Positions 16,485 to 24,453 of a stretch of DNA of 64,000 nt are shown piece after piece (the stretch's first letter is position 1; every line of letters begins with the position of its first letter). The position numbers were made by a program, and so were the translations under genes. The notes beneath the pieces were generated by a model. That model had not been told where the DNA came from and made no database searches. It was given only the letters and a program-made list of their open reading frames with translations. This DNA is from Streptomyces sp. CB02056 (GTDB lineage: Bacteria; Actinomycetota; Actinomycetes; Streptomycetales; Streptomycetaceae), in NCBI RefSeq assembly GCF_001905545.1, contig NZ_LIPD01000015.1:124001-188000 (forward strand). Reading direction: 5' to 3'.

Positions 16485-17255
16485 GTGACACCAGCACCGA
16501 CACCCCCTGCCGAGGCCGGACAGCCCGTCGAGCCCGGCCCCGTCTGGACCCCGCTGACCCGCGCCACCGCCGTCGACCGCGCGACCGGCCTCGCCTGGCT
16601 GTCCGGGCTCGGCCACAACCGCACGGCCCCCGGCGGCTTGCTCCTGCGCCTGCTGGACGCCGGCGAGCACCACTTCCTGGACCGCGACGACCTGCCCGAC
16701 GGAGTCCTGGACGCCGCGATCGCCCACCCCGACCGGCGCGTGCGGATGGGCGCCGCGGAGAGCGGCCGGCTGTCACCGGCCCAGTGGGAGCGGCTGATCG
16801 CCGCCACGCCCGGGGCGGCGCTGCGCGAGCTGTTCGCGGAACTGGCCGAGGGGCCGGGCCGCCCGCGCAACCACCCCCGCTTCCCCCGCCAGGGCCTGCT
16901 GCGCCTGGCCGCCGACCCGAACCCGCGCCTGCGGGCCCTGGCCCTCGACGACCCCGCCGCCACCCCCGCCCACGTCGAACGGGCCGCCGCCGACCCCGAC
17001 CCGGCCGTCCGTCGGGCCGCCGCCGCCGACCGTCGGCTCGCCCCCGCCACCGCGGCCGCGCTCGCGGCCGACCCCGACAGCGGCGTGCGGCACTTCGCCC
17101 GCGTCAACCCGGCCCTGCCGCCGGAGGAGCTGGTGGTGCTGCTGCTCGACCCGTGCCGGGCCGACGCCGCCGCCAGGAATCCCGCGATCCCCGCCGCCGT
17201 CCTGCACCGCATGGCCGACCTCGCCATCCCGCACACCGCCGTACCCCGGCGCTGA
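16485..17255 (+). CDS. Leucine-rich-repeat-variant/HEAT-like repeat protein
   Basis: 256 residues from GTG 16485; the frame stays open to 16380, but the extra residues are Pro/Arg-rich and unlikely. The protein is built of degenerate helical repeats of about 22 residues. Examples are LRLAADPNPRLRALALDDPA, HVERAAADPDPAVRRAAAAD and ALAADPDSGVRHFARVNPAL, each with a D-P-D/N-x-x-V/L-R turn typical of LRV/HEAT proteins. They usually serve as protein-binding scaffolds. No enzymatic motif is seen, and there is no signal peptide. Confidence 0.8.
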   Translation: MTPAPTPPAEAGQPVEPGPVWTPLTRATAVDRATGLAWLSGLGHNRTAPGGLLLRLLDAGEHHFLDRDDLPDGVLDAAIAHPDRRVRMGAAESGRLSPAQWERLIAATPGAALRELFAELAEGPGRPRNHPRFPRQGLLRLAADPNPRLRALALDDPAATPAHVERAAADPDPAVRRAAAADRRLAPATAAALAADPDSGVRHFARVNPALPPEELVVLLLDPCRADAAARNPAIPAAVLHRMADLAIPHTAVPRR

Positions 17256-17298
17256 CCCGCCCGGGGCCGGTCCTGGGCACGGACCGGCCCCGGGCGGG
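17256..17298. terminator. Bidirectional 18-bp hairpin
   Basis: Arms 17256-17273 and 17281-17298 are perfectly complementary with a 7-nt loop, immediately after the plus-strand stop and 9 bp from the minus-strand stop at 17307. Confidence 0.85.
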
Positions 17299-17306
17299 GG
17301 TGGGGC

Positions 17307-17957
17307 TCAGTGGCAGACGAGCTTGTTGCGGGCCAGCTCCTGGACGGTGCCGGGGTTGACCGGGGTGTCGCAGGAGACGGTGCCCTCGATCTCGGCGTCG
17401 AAGGTGCTGTAGGTGGGGTGGGAGCCGAAGGCGTAGGCCCAGTACCCGTCACCGGGGTCGTTGTTGCCCCAGCCGCCGCGGGGGAGGCAGACGTACTCGT
17501 CGGCCTTGCCCTGGACGCGGTTGGTGCCCTTGAACACCGCGTAGTCGCCGGGGCGGGAGAAGTTCAGCGTGACCTTCTGGGACCAGGTGCTGGTGGTGGA
17601 CTTGCTGGTCTGGACGGAGAAGCCGACCTTGATGGAGACCTTCGCGAAGAACGCCCCCGCCTCCGCGTTGATCTCGGTCGAGGCGTTGAAGGTCGTGCTG
17701 ACGTTCTGGACCTCGGTCACGGTGGTCTCGACGGAGCCGGTGGTGCCCGGGGCGATGGTGATGCCCTTCCAGTGGGTGAGCACCGGTTCGACGACGGCGG
17801 TCGAGACCTCGTACAGCCCGGTCCGGGAGACGCGGGGGTCACACGGGCCGCCCGGCTCGGCCGCGTGGGCCGTACCGGTGGCGAAGGCCGACGCCGCGAC
17901 CGTCAGGACGGCGAGCGCGGCGGGTAAGGACAGCCGCCGCAGGAACGTGTTCGTCAA
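17307..17957 (-). CDS. Secreted protein with a beta-pore-forming-toxin-like stem region
   Basis: TTG start at 17957 (GGAG ribosome-binding site); 216 residues with a Sec signal (LRRLSLPAALAVLTVAASAF, cleavage after AHA). The mature part begins with a Cys in PGGPCDPRVSR. At about residues 85-120 it contains a long run of alternating polar and hydrophobic residues rich in Ser/Thr (VSTTFNASTEINAEAGAFF, then VSIKVGFSVQTSKSTT). This is the pattern of the stem hairpin in aerolysin/ETX-MTX2-type toxins. Three further Cys occur (EYVCLP, VSCDTP, LVCH). Toxin function is inference only. It is divergent from the small-peptide operon at 18224 and could share regulation. Confidence 0.75.
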   Translation of the reverse strand: MTNTFLRRLSLPAALAVLTVAASAFATGTAHAAEPGGPCDPRVSRTGLYEVSTAVVEPVLTHWKGITIAPGTTGSVETTVTEVQNVSTTFNASTEINAEAGAFFAKVSIKVGFSVQTSKSTTSTWSQKVTLNFSRPGDYAVFKGTNRVQGKADEYVCLPRGGWGNNDPGDGYWAYAFGSHPTYSTFDAEIEGTVSCDTPVNPGTVQELARNKLVCH

Positions 17958-18070
17958 GGGGACTCCTCGGGGGAGGGGGTGTCGGACCGCCACGCGGCCG
18001 GCACCCGGCATGGATTCGTCAGATCGTGCCCAGAACACCCCCACCGCACACCCACAACCCCGAACTCCCC

Positions 18071-18133
18071 TGCACAAGCGGAAGGTTGGCTGTGCACATA
18101 GCCTGTTGCACACCGCCGGACCGTCCCTATACT
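18071..18133 (+). promoter_or_regulatory. Promoter of the peptide/ligase/protease operon, with three TGCACA boxes
   Basis: TTGCAC (18106-18111), a 16-bp spacer and TATACT (18128-18133) form a near-consensus vegetative promoter. The hexamer TGCACA occurs at 18071-18076, 18093-18098 (inside the palindrome TGTGCACA) and 18107-18112, overlapping the -35 element. This arrangement suggests a regulator-binding site. The predicted leader to the peptide ATG is about 85 nt. Confidence 0.65.
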
Positions 18134-18223
18134 GCCGTTGCCCGCAGGCCGGAACCCGGCCCCGGACATCCGCCGCTGCGCCCGGCCAGGGCGGCCGGCC
18201 GCCCGTACGAGGGAGAACCGATC

Positions 18224-18292
18224 ATGGTCAAGCACTACCTCAAGTACGCCTTCAGCACCCTCACCGCCGCGATGTTCCTGCACATGGTCTGA
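18224..18292 (+). CDS. 22-residue peptide, possible precursor or signal peptide
   Basis: A 22-codon ORF starting MVKHYLKYAF and ending FLHMV. It has a strong ribosome-binding site (GGGAGAA, 7 nt before the ATG), lies just behind a good promoter, and has codon usage with G/C third positions. The N-terminal third is basic and aromatic (two Lys, one His, two Tyr). The rest is hydrophobic with Ser/Thr (FSTLTAAMF), enough for one short membrane-spanning or membrane-surface helix. It contains no Cys. The gene is followed 60 nt later by an adenylate-forming enzyme and then a putative intramembrane protease. I infer it is the substrate of one or both; alternatively it is a leader peptide controlling the downstream genes. 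Confidence 0.6.
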   Translation: MVKHYLKYAFSTLTAAMFLHMV

Positions 18293-18352
18293 TCCGACCG
18301 ACCCCGGCCGGGGCCGGGTGGCCCATCGTCCGACCCTGGCCTGGGAGTCCGC

Positions 18353-19864
18353 TTGTTCGCGACCGCGCTGAGCCAACTGCGCTACGGCGCAGCGATCCTG
18401 ACGAACCGTCGCATCCGCCCCCGCGACCTGGAGCGCCTCGCCCGGGACCTGGTCGCCACCATCGCCGAGTTCGGCGAGCCCGGCGAGGACTCCGCCCTGT
18501 TGCCCGGCCGCGCCGGACACGTCGACCCGCAGGTCCGGCGCGAGGTGGCCCGCCGCAGCCTGCGCGCCACCGCCCGAACGGCGGCCCGGCACACCGCCTA
18601 CTACCGCCGCACCTTCGCCGAACTCGGCCTCGACCCCGACCGGTTGGAGCCCGAGGACTGGTCACGCGTCCCCGTCACCCCCAAACAGGCGCTGCGCGCC
18701 CTGCCCGCCGCCTTCGTCTCCGACACCGCCCGCCCCGCCCTGCAGGCGCTCACCACCGGCACCAGCGGCACCCCCACCGCCGTGTGGTTCTCCCGCGCCG
18801 AACTCGAGTGCGCCATCGCCTTCAGCACCATCTCCGCCGTGCTCGGCCTCGGCCTGCGCCCCCGCCACACCGTCGCCTACGCCGGCTGCTCCCGCGCCAC
18901 CCTGTCCCTGGTCAACGCCGAGGAGTCGGCCACCCGCGCCGGCGCCGGCTTCGTCCAACTCGGCACCGTGGCCCCCGCCGTGGCCCTCGACCGCCTCGCC
19001 GCCCCGCTCGGCCTGCCCGGCAAGGACCCCCAGGTCACCCACCTCACCACCTCCGCCTCCTACCTGGCCGCCCTCGTCCAGGAGGCCGAACAGCACAAGT
19101 GGCGCGAAGCCGACTTCGGCCTGGAGTCGATCAGCGTCGGCGGCGAGGTGCTCTCCGCACCGCTGCGCCGCCGCGCCGAGGCCGTGTTCGGCGCCACCGC
19201 CACCTCCGCCTACCTGATGACCGAGATCCTGCCCTCCGGCGCCACCCCCTGCACCCGGGGCCACCTCCACCACACCACCGAGTTCGGACACCTCGAAGTC
19301 CTCGACCCGCTCACCTGGGAAGCCACCGCCCCCGGCGGCACCGGCACCGTCGTGCACACCCCCTACGTGCCCTACCGCGAGTGCACCCTGCTGCTGCGCT
19401 ACGCCACCGGCGACCTCGTACGCCTCCCCGCCGAGCCGCCCGACTGCGAACTCGCCCACCTGCCCGCCACCTCCGAGATCCTCGGCCGCTGGAACGGCCC
19501 GCTCAGCCGCACCGTCACCACCCGCGAGGTGCTCGACCTGGTCGAAGCCGAACCCGAGGTCCCGCTGCCCGCCCGCCACGCCCTCACCGAAGGCCCCGAC
19601 GGCCCCGACGGACCGGCCCGCCTGCACCTGCTGGTCGACCGCCTGCCCGCCACCGCCCTGCGCGGCCGCCTGGAGGACCGCGCCCGCGCCGCCGGCCTGC
19701 GCCTGGCCGACATCCTGCTGTACGAGGACCGCGCCGCCATGCCGCCGACCGCACCCCTGCGCGCCGACCTGCGCGAGCACACCTTCGACACCCTCGGCAC
19801 CTTCGACGTCCCCGCCGCCCCCGGCACCCCCGCCGCCCCCGACCGTGTCCCCGGAAGGCGCTGA
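18353..19864 (+). CDS. PaaK/LuxE-like adenylate-forming enzyme
   Basis: 503 residues from TTG 18353, with GGGAG 5 nt upstream. Motifs of the ANL superfamily appear in order: the phosphate loop TTGTSGTPTAVWFSRAEL (about residue 134), YLMTEILPSGATPC (about 286), YVPYRECTLLLRYATGDLVR (about 340-356) and EILGRWNG (about 375). The layout matches the phenylacetate-CoA ligase/F390-synthetase/LuxE branch rather than NRPS A domains. Such enzymes activate a carboxylate as acyl-AMP and pass it to CoA, a Cys or an amine. Its stop codon directly abuts the ATG of the next gene (TGAATG), so translation is coupled. The substrate may be the peptide's C-terminus or a small acid; the sequence does not decide. 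Confidence 0.8.
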   Translation: MFATALSQLRYGAAILTNRRIRPRDLERLARDLVATIAEFGEPGEDSALLPGRAGHVDPQVRREVARRSLRATARTAARHTAYYRRTFAELGLDPDRLEPEDWSRVPVTPKQALRALPAAFVSDTARPALQALTTGTSGTPTAVWFSRAELECAIAFSTISAVLGLGLRPRHTVAYAGCSRATLSLVNAEESATRAGAGFVQLGTVAPAVALDRLAAPLGLPGKDPQVTHLTTSASYLAALVQEAEQHKWREADFGLESISVGGEVLSAPLRRRAEAVFGATATSAYLMTEILPSGATPCTRGHLHHTTEFGHLEVLDPLTWEATAPGGTGTVVHTPYVPYRECTLLLRYATGDLVRLPAEPPDCELAHLPATSEILGRWNGPLSRTVTTREVLDLVEAEPEVPLPARHALTEGPDGPDGPARLHLLVDRLPATALRGRLEDRARAAGLRLADILLYEDRAAMPPTAPLRADLREHTFDTLGTFDVPAAPGTPAAPDRVPGRR

Positions 19865-20914
19865 ATGACCGTCGACCCCGCCGCCCTGGCCGCCCTCAGC
19901 GCCGCCGTCGCCGCCGAGACCGCCCTGGCCGCCTGGTACCTCGCCCGCGTCCGGATGCCCCGCCCCCCGGTCGGCGTCTACACCGGCGGCGACATCGCCG
20001 TCCTGTGCGCCGGAGTCGTCCTCGCCCCGCTGCTCTACACCGCCCTGCCCGCGGCCGCCGTCTCCGCCGTCTTCGGCCTCGTCGCCTGCCTCGCCGTCCA
20101 GTTCACCCTCGCCCCGCTGCTCGCCGCCACCCCGCTGCGCGCCACCCCCTGGTCCTGGGCCGCCGCCCTCACCGCCACCGCCGCCACCGCGCTCGCCGCC
20201 CTCACCGGCCACCCAGCCGCCGCCCGCGCCGGCAGCGACCTGATGATCGCCACCGCCGTCGTCGGCGTCGCCAACCTCTGGACCCAGAGCGGCCTGCGCT
20301 CCGGCCACACCGCCGCCCTGGCCGCCGTCCTCACCGGCTACGACCTGGCCGCCACCACCCTCACCGACACCACCACCCGCTTCTTCGAACAGGTCCAGGA
20401 CCGCCCCTTCGCCCCCCTGCTCGCCCTCACCGGCGGCCCGGCCCCCGTCGCCGTCGGCCTCGGCGACCTCCTGCTGCTCGTCCTCTACCCGCTCGTCGCC
20501 GCCAAGGCCCACGGCCGCACCGCCGCCACCGTCGCCGCCCTCGTCGGCCTGCTCACCACCAGCACGGTCAGCGCCTGCTTCGCCGCCGGCTGGCTCACCA
20601 GCGGATTCCCGCTGCTCACCGCCCTGGGCCCGCTGATCGTCGCCCAGCACCTGTACTGGCGCCGCCGCACCGGCGGCGAGCGCACCACCGCCCAGTGGCG
20701 CGAGGGCCACCAGCTCCCTCTCCCGCTGCCGTCCTCCGTCGGCCACGAACCCGCCGCCGCCCTCGCCGCCCCCGTCCCCGACGGCACACCCCCGGGCACC
20801 TGGCTCGCCCTCGCCGACGGCCGCGTCCTCGGCACCGGCCCCACCCCCGGCCACGCCCGCCGCGACGCCCGCCGCCACGGCACCGACACCCCCACCACCG
20901 CCCGGCTGGTCTGA
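19865..20914 (+). CDS. Nine-helix membrane protein with presenilin/SPP-type aspartyl protease motifs
   Basis: 349 residues. Nine hydrophobic segments are visible at about 5-27, 43-60, 62-85, 95-114, 125-140, 149-166, 194-213, 219-243 and 248-264. The sixth carries TGYDL (Y159-D160) and the seventh VGLGDLLLL (G198 to D201). The ninth starts FPLLTALGP (P249), a possible PAL equivalent. YD in helix 6, GxGD in helix 7 and PAL in helix 9 is exactly the arrangement of presenilin and signal-peptide-peptidase intramembrane proteases. A soluble Ser/Pro/Ala tail of about 85 residues follows (WLALADGRVLGTGPTPGHA). It is translationally coupled to the ligase-like gene. Intramembrane proteolysis of the 22-residue peptide or another substrate is inferred, not shown. 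Confidence 0.72.
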   Translation: MTVDPAALAALSAAVAAETALAAWYLARVRMPRPPVGVYTGGDIAVLCAGVVLAPLLYTALPAAAVSAVFGLVACLAVQFTLAPLLAATPLRATPWSWAAALTATAATALAALTGHPAAARAGSDLMIATAVVGVANLWTQSGLRSGHTAALAAVLTGYDLAATTLTDTTTRFFEQVQDRPFAPLLALTGGPAPVAVGLGDLLLLVLYPLVAAKAHGRTAATVAALVGLLTTSTVSACFAAGWLTSGFPLLTALGPLIVAQHLYWRRRTGGERTTAQWREGHQLPLPLPSSVGHEPAAALAAPVPDGTPPGTWLALADGRVLGTGPTPGHARRDARRHGTDTPTTARLV

Positions 20915-20980
20915 CACCTCCCAGCGTTCCGCCGGCGCGCGCCCCGGGGCCCTGTCAGTGCCGGCCGCCATGATTCCCGC

Positions 20981-23032
20981 ATGACCGCCACCGCAGCACC
21001 GCTGTCCTCCCCGTCCGCGTACGCCGACGCCGTCGCCACCGCCGTCCGGGCCGCCGCCGCGTACTACACCGACGGCTCCACCCCGCTCGGCGACGACGAG
21101 TACGACACCCTGCTGCGGGCCATCGCCGCCTACGAGAGCGCCCACCCCGGCGAGACGCTGCCCGACTCGCCGACCGGCAAGGTGGCCGGCGGCGCCGCGA
21201 ACGGCGACGTCCCGCACAGCGCCCCGATGCTCTCCCTGGACAACGTGTTCTCCGCCGAGGAACTCGACGCCTGGGCCGCCGGCCTCGAACGGCGCCTGGG
21301 CCGCCCCGTCACCGCCTGGTGCGTGGAGCCCAAGCTCGACGGCCTCGCCATCGCCGCCCGCTACCGCGCCGGCCGCCTCCAGCAGGTCGTCACCCGCGGC
21401 GACGGCCTCGCCGGCGAGGACATCACCCACGCCGCCGACGCCGTCCTCGGCCTGCCCGCCGAACTCACCGAACCCGCCGACATCGAACTGCGCGGCGAAG
21501 TCCTCCTCACCCAGGACCAGTTCGACCACGCCAACCGGATACGCGCCGACCACGGCGCCACCCCCTTCGCCAACCCGCGCAACGGCGCCGCCGGCACCCT
21601 GCGGGCCAAGGACCGCCCCTACCGGATCGAACTCACCTTCTTCGCCTACGACGCCATCGGCCCCGACGGCCTCGCCCACAGCGCCCTGCTGGACCACCTC
21701 GCCGCCCTCGGCGCCCACACCGCCGCCACCACCGCCGCCAGCCCCCGACGCTGCGCCGACACCGCCGAGGTCCAGCAGCGTGTCGAGGAGATCGCCGCGC
21801 TGCGCGCCGAACTGCCCTTCGGGATCGACGGCGTGGTCGTCAAGGCCGACCTCGCCGCCGACCGCGCCGAGGCCGGCTCCGGCTCGCGCGCACCGCGCTG
21901 GGCCGTGGCCCGCAAACTGGCCGCGCAGCACCAGGTCACCCGGCTGCTCGCGGTGGAGTGGAACGTCGGGCGCACCGGCGTCATCGCCCCGCGCGCCGTC
22001 CTCGAACCCGTCGTCATCGACGGCGTCACCGTCACCTTCGCCACCCTCCACAACCCCGCCGACATCGAACGGCGCGGCCTGATGATCGGCGACCAGGTCT
22101 TCGTCTACCGCGCCGGCGACGTGATCCCCCGGGTCGAGGCCCCGGTGCTCGACGCCCGCACCGGCGCCGAGCAGCCGATCGCCTTCCCCGAGACCTGCCC
22201 GCGCTGCGGCGACGCCATCGACACCACCGAGCAGCGCTGGCGCTGCGTCCGCGGCCGCGACTGCCAGGCCGTCGCCTCCGTCCTCTACGCGGCCGGCCGC
22301 GACCAGCTCGACATCGAGGGCCTCGGCGGCACCCGCGCCGTCCAGCTCGTCGAAACCGGCCTGGTCACCGACCTCGCCGACCTGTTCACCCTCACCCGCG
22401 AACAGCTGCTCACTCTGGACCGGATGGGGGAGACCAGCGCCGACAACCTGCTCGCCGCGATCGCCACCGCCCGCACCCGGCCGCTCAACCGGGTCTTCTG
22501 CGCCCTCGGCATCCGCGGCACCGGACGGACCATGTCCCGCCGGATCGCCGCGCACTTCGGCTCCATGACGGCGATCCGGGCCGCCGACGCCGAGACCCTG
22601 GCCGGCGTCGACGGCATCGGTACCGAGAAGGCCCGCGTCGTCGCCGCCGAACTCGCCGAACTCGCCCCGCTGCTGGACCGCCTCGCCGCCCTCGGCGTGG
22701 GCACCGCCGTCACCGCCCCCACCGCTCCCGCCGCCACACCGACGGCAGGGGAAGGCGACACCGCCGACGACCGGGGCCCGCTCGCCGGCGAGGCCGTCGT
22801 CGTCACCGGCAGCATGACCGGCGCCCTCGCCGACCTCTCCCGCAACCAGATGAACGAACTGGTCGAACGCGCCGGCGGCAAGGCCTCCTCCTCGGTCTCC
22901 AAGCGCACCACCCTCCTGGTCGCGGGCGAGAAGGCCGGCTCCAAGCGCGCCAAGGCCGAGGAGCTCGGCATCCGCATCCTCACCCCCGAGGACTTCGCCA
23001 CCCTGGTGGCCGCTCACCTCCTCCCGGCCTGA
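20981..23032 (+). CDS. ligA: NAD-dependent DNA ligase (LigA type)
   Basis: 683 residues with full LigA architecture. The Ia domain (YYTDGSTPLGDDEYDTLLRA) precedes the nucleotidyltransferase domain with adenylated Lys in VEPKLDGLAI (about residue 115). VTRGDGLAGEDIT, NPRNGAAGTLR and FGIDGVVVK follow. The OB fold contains WNVGRTGVIAPRAVLEPV. A four-Cys zinc finger (CPRCG, then WRCVRGRDC) precedes helix-hairpin-helix repeats and a C-terminal BRCT (LAGEAVVVTGSMTGALADLS). All catalytic motifs look intact. Streptomyces often carry two LigA-type genes; whether this is the essential copy cannot be told here. It is 66 bp after the protease gene, but with its own apparent start region. Confidence 0.95.
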   Translation: MTATAAPLSSPSAYADAVATAVRAAAAYYTDGSTPLGDDEYDTLLRAIAAYESAHPGETLPDSPTGKVAGGAANGDVPHSAPMLSLDNVFSAEELDAWAAGLERRLGRPVTAWCVEPKLDGLAIAARYRAGRLQQVVTRGDGLAGEDITHAADAVLGLPAELTEPADIELRGEVLLTQDQFDHANRIRADHGATPFANPRNGAAGTLRAKDRPYRIELTFFAYDAIGPDGLAHSALLDHLAALGAHTAATTAASPRRCADTAEVQQRVEEIAALRAELPFGIDGVVVKADLAADRAEAGSGSRAPRWAVARKLAAQHQVTRLLAVEWNVGRTGVIAPRAVLEPVVIDGVTVTFATLHNPADIERRGLMIGDQVFVYRAGDVIPRVEAPVLDARTGAEQPIAFPETCPRCGDAIDTTEQRWRCVRGRDCQAVASVLYAAGRDQLDIEGLGGTRAVQLVETGLVTDLADLFTLTREQLLTLDRMGETSADNLLAAIATARTRPLNRVFCALGIRGTGRTMSRRIAAHFGSMTAIRAADAETLAGVDGIGTEKARVVAAELAELAPLLDRLAALGVGTAVTAPTAPAATPTAGEGDTADDRGPLAGEAVVVTGSMTGALADLSRNQMNELVERAGGKASSSVSKRTTLLVAGEKAGSKRAKAEELGIRILTPEDFATLVAAHLLPA

Positions 23033-23136
23033 CGGGCCCGTCCCGCGCGGGGGTCCGGCCGGGGCCGGACTTCTCGCGCTCACGCGTCCGCCCGGGCCCC
23101 TCCGGACGGTCCGCCGGGGCGCCGTCCGGCGGACCG

Positions 23137-24453
23137 TCAGCCGCCCGGGGCCGGCGGCAGCCGGAAGCCGACCTCGGCACCGCCGCCGGGAGCGGCGGCG
23201 GCGAAGACGGTGCCGCCGTCCGCGACGACCAGGTCGTGGACGATGGCCAGGCCCAGCCCCGAACCCGGGGTCGACTGGGTGCCGGCGGCACGGTAGAAGC
23301 GCCCGAAGACGGCCTGCCGGTCGCCGGCGGCGATCCCGGGCCCGCGGTCGCGCACGGCCAGCCGGGTGCCGGTGACGCGGACCTGGACCAGGGTGCCGTC
23401 CGGACTGAACTTGACGGCGTTGCCCACCAGGTTGTCCACGCAGCGCTGGAGCGCCCGCGGACGGGCCAGCACCGGGACGGGCCCCTCGGTGATGACGGCG
23501 ATCTCCCGGCCGGTGCGGCGGCGGAAGCGCCGCGCGCTGTCCTCGGCGGCGGCCGGCAGGTCGAGCGGCTCCGGCTCCTCCGCGCTCTGCTGGTCGGTGG
23601 CCAACTCGACCAGCTCACGCACGAGTTCGTCGAGCGCGACGGTCTCGGTGACCAGGGTCGCGAGGATCTGCTCCTCGTCCTCGGGAGCGAGCCGGCCGCG
23701 GGCGCGCTGGAGGAGCTCGGCACACCCGCGCACCGAGGTCAGCGGGGTGCGCAGCTCGTGGCTGGCGTCCTGGACCAGGCGCTGCTGCTGCTCGCGGGAG
23801 CGGCGCAGCGCGCCGACCATCGACTCGAAGGCCCGGGTGAGGCCGCCGACCTCGTCGCGCCCGGCGGCGGGCAGCGGGGTGGCCAGGTCACGGGTGGTGG
23901 TGATGTGCTCGGCGGCGCGGGCCAGGCGCCGCACCGGGCGCAGGATGCGGCCGAGGACGAGCCAGCTGAGCAGGGCGCAGGCGGCGGCGGCCGCCACGCT
24001 GGTGACGGTGATCCGCCGCAGGAACGCGTCGTCGACCTCGGTGACCCCGGCGTAGGTCTGGCCGACCATCACCGCGCCCTGCCCGTCGGGGCGGGCCTGG
24101 GTGAGGACGCCGTAGGGGGTGCCGTCGACGGTGGCGTCCTCCTGGTGGGAGCCCTGCCCGGTGCGGGCCACCTCCAGGGCCCGCTCGGAGACCGGCAGCG
24201 CCGGCCCGCCGCCCGGGGCCAGCGGCCGGGCGGTGCCGTCGGCGGGCAGCAGCTGTTCGACGGTGTCGGGCCGGGCGGGCGGCAGCCAGCCGAGGTCCAG
24301 GGCGGCGAGCACGGTCTCGGCCCGGTCCCGCAGGCTCCGGTCGAGCTGGTCGGAGACCAGGGTGCTGACGCCGCGGTAGGCGGCGGTGACGGGCACGGCG
24401 ATCGCCAGCAGGACGGAGGCGAGGACCACCAGGCCGATGCGGGTGCGCAGCAT
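23137..24453 (-). CDS. Sensor histidine kinase (HAMP-HisKA-HATPase)
   Basis: 438 residues. A first membrane helix (LVVLASVLLAIAVPVTAAY) is followed by an extracytoplasmic sensor of about 130 residues, a second helix (VTSVAAAAACALLSWLVLG), HAMP (RPVRRLARAAEHITTT), HisKA with the phospho-His in LVQDASHELRTPLTSVRG, and the ATPase boxes N (DNLVGNAVKFSPDG), G1 (LAVRDRGPGIAAGD), F (FGRFYRAAG) and G2 (GSGLGLAIVHDLV). It resembles MprB-type kinases. It overlaps the response-regulator stop by one base (TGATG), so the two proteins are made together. Confidence 0.95.
   Translation of the reverse strand: MLRTRIGLVVLASVLLAIAVPVTAAYRGVSTLVSDQLDRSLRDRAETVLAALDLGWLPPARPDTVEQLLPADGTARPLAPGGGPALPVSERALEVARTGQGSHQEDATVDGTPYGVLTQARPDGQGAVMVGQTYAGVTEVDDAFLRRITVTSVAAAAACALLSWLVLGRILRPVRRLARAAEHITTTRDLATPLPAAGRDEVGGLTRAFESMVGALRRSREQQQRLVQDASHELRTPLTSVRGCAELLQRARGRLAPEDEEQILATLVTETVALDELVRELVELATDQQSAEEPEPLDLPAAAEDSARRFRRRTGREIAVITEGPVPVLARPRALQRCVDNLVGNAVKFSPDGTLVQVRVTGTRLAVRDRGPGIAAGDRQAVFGRFYRAAGTQSTPGSGLGLAIVHDLVVADGGTVFAAAAPGGGAEVGFRLPPAPGG

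Noticed and set aside
18662..23083. 1473-residue minus-strand frame opposite the ligase-like, protease-like and LigA genes
   Set aside because: Composition is Gly/Ala/Glu/Asp repeats typical of antisense to high-GC coding sequence, with no domain signature.
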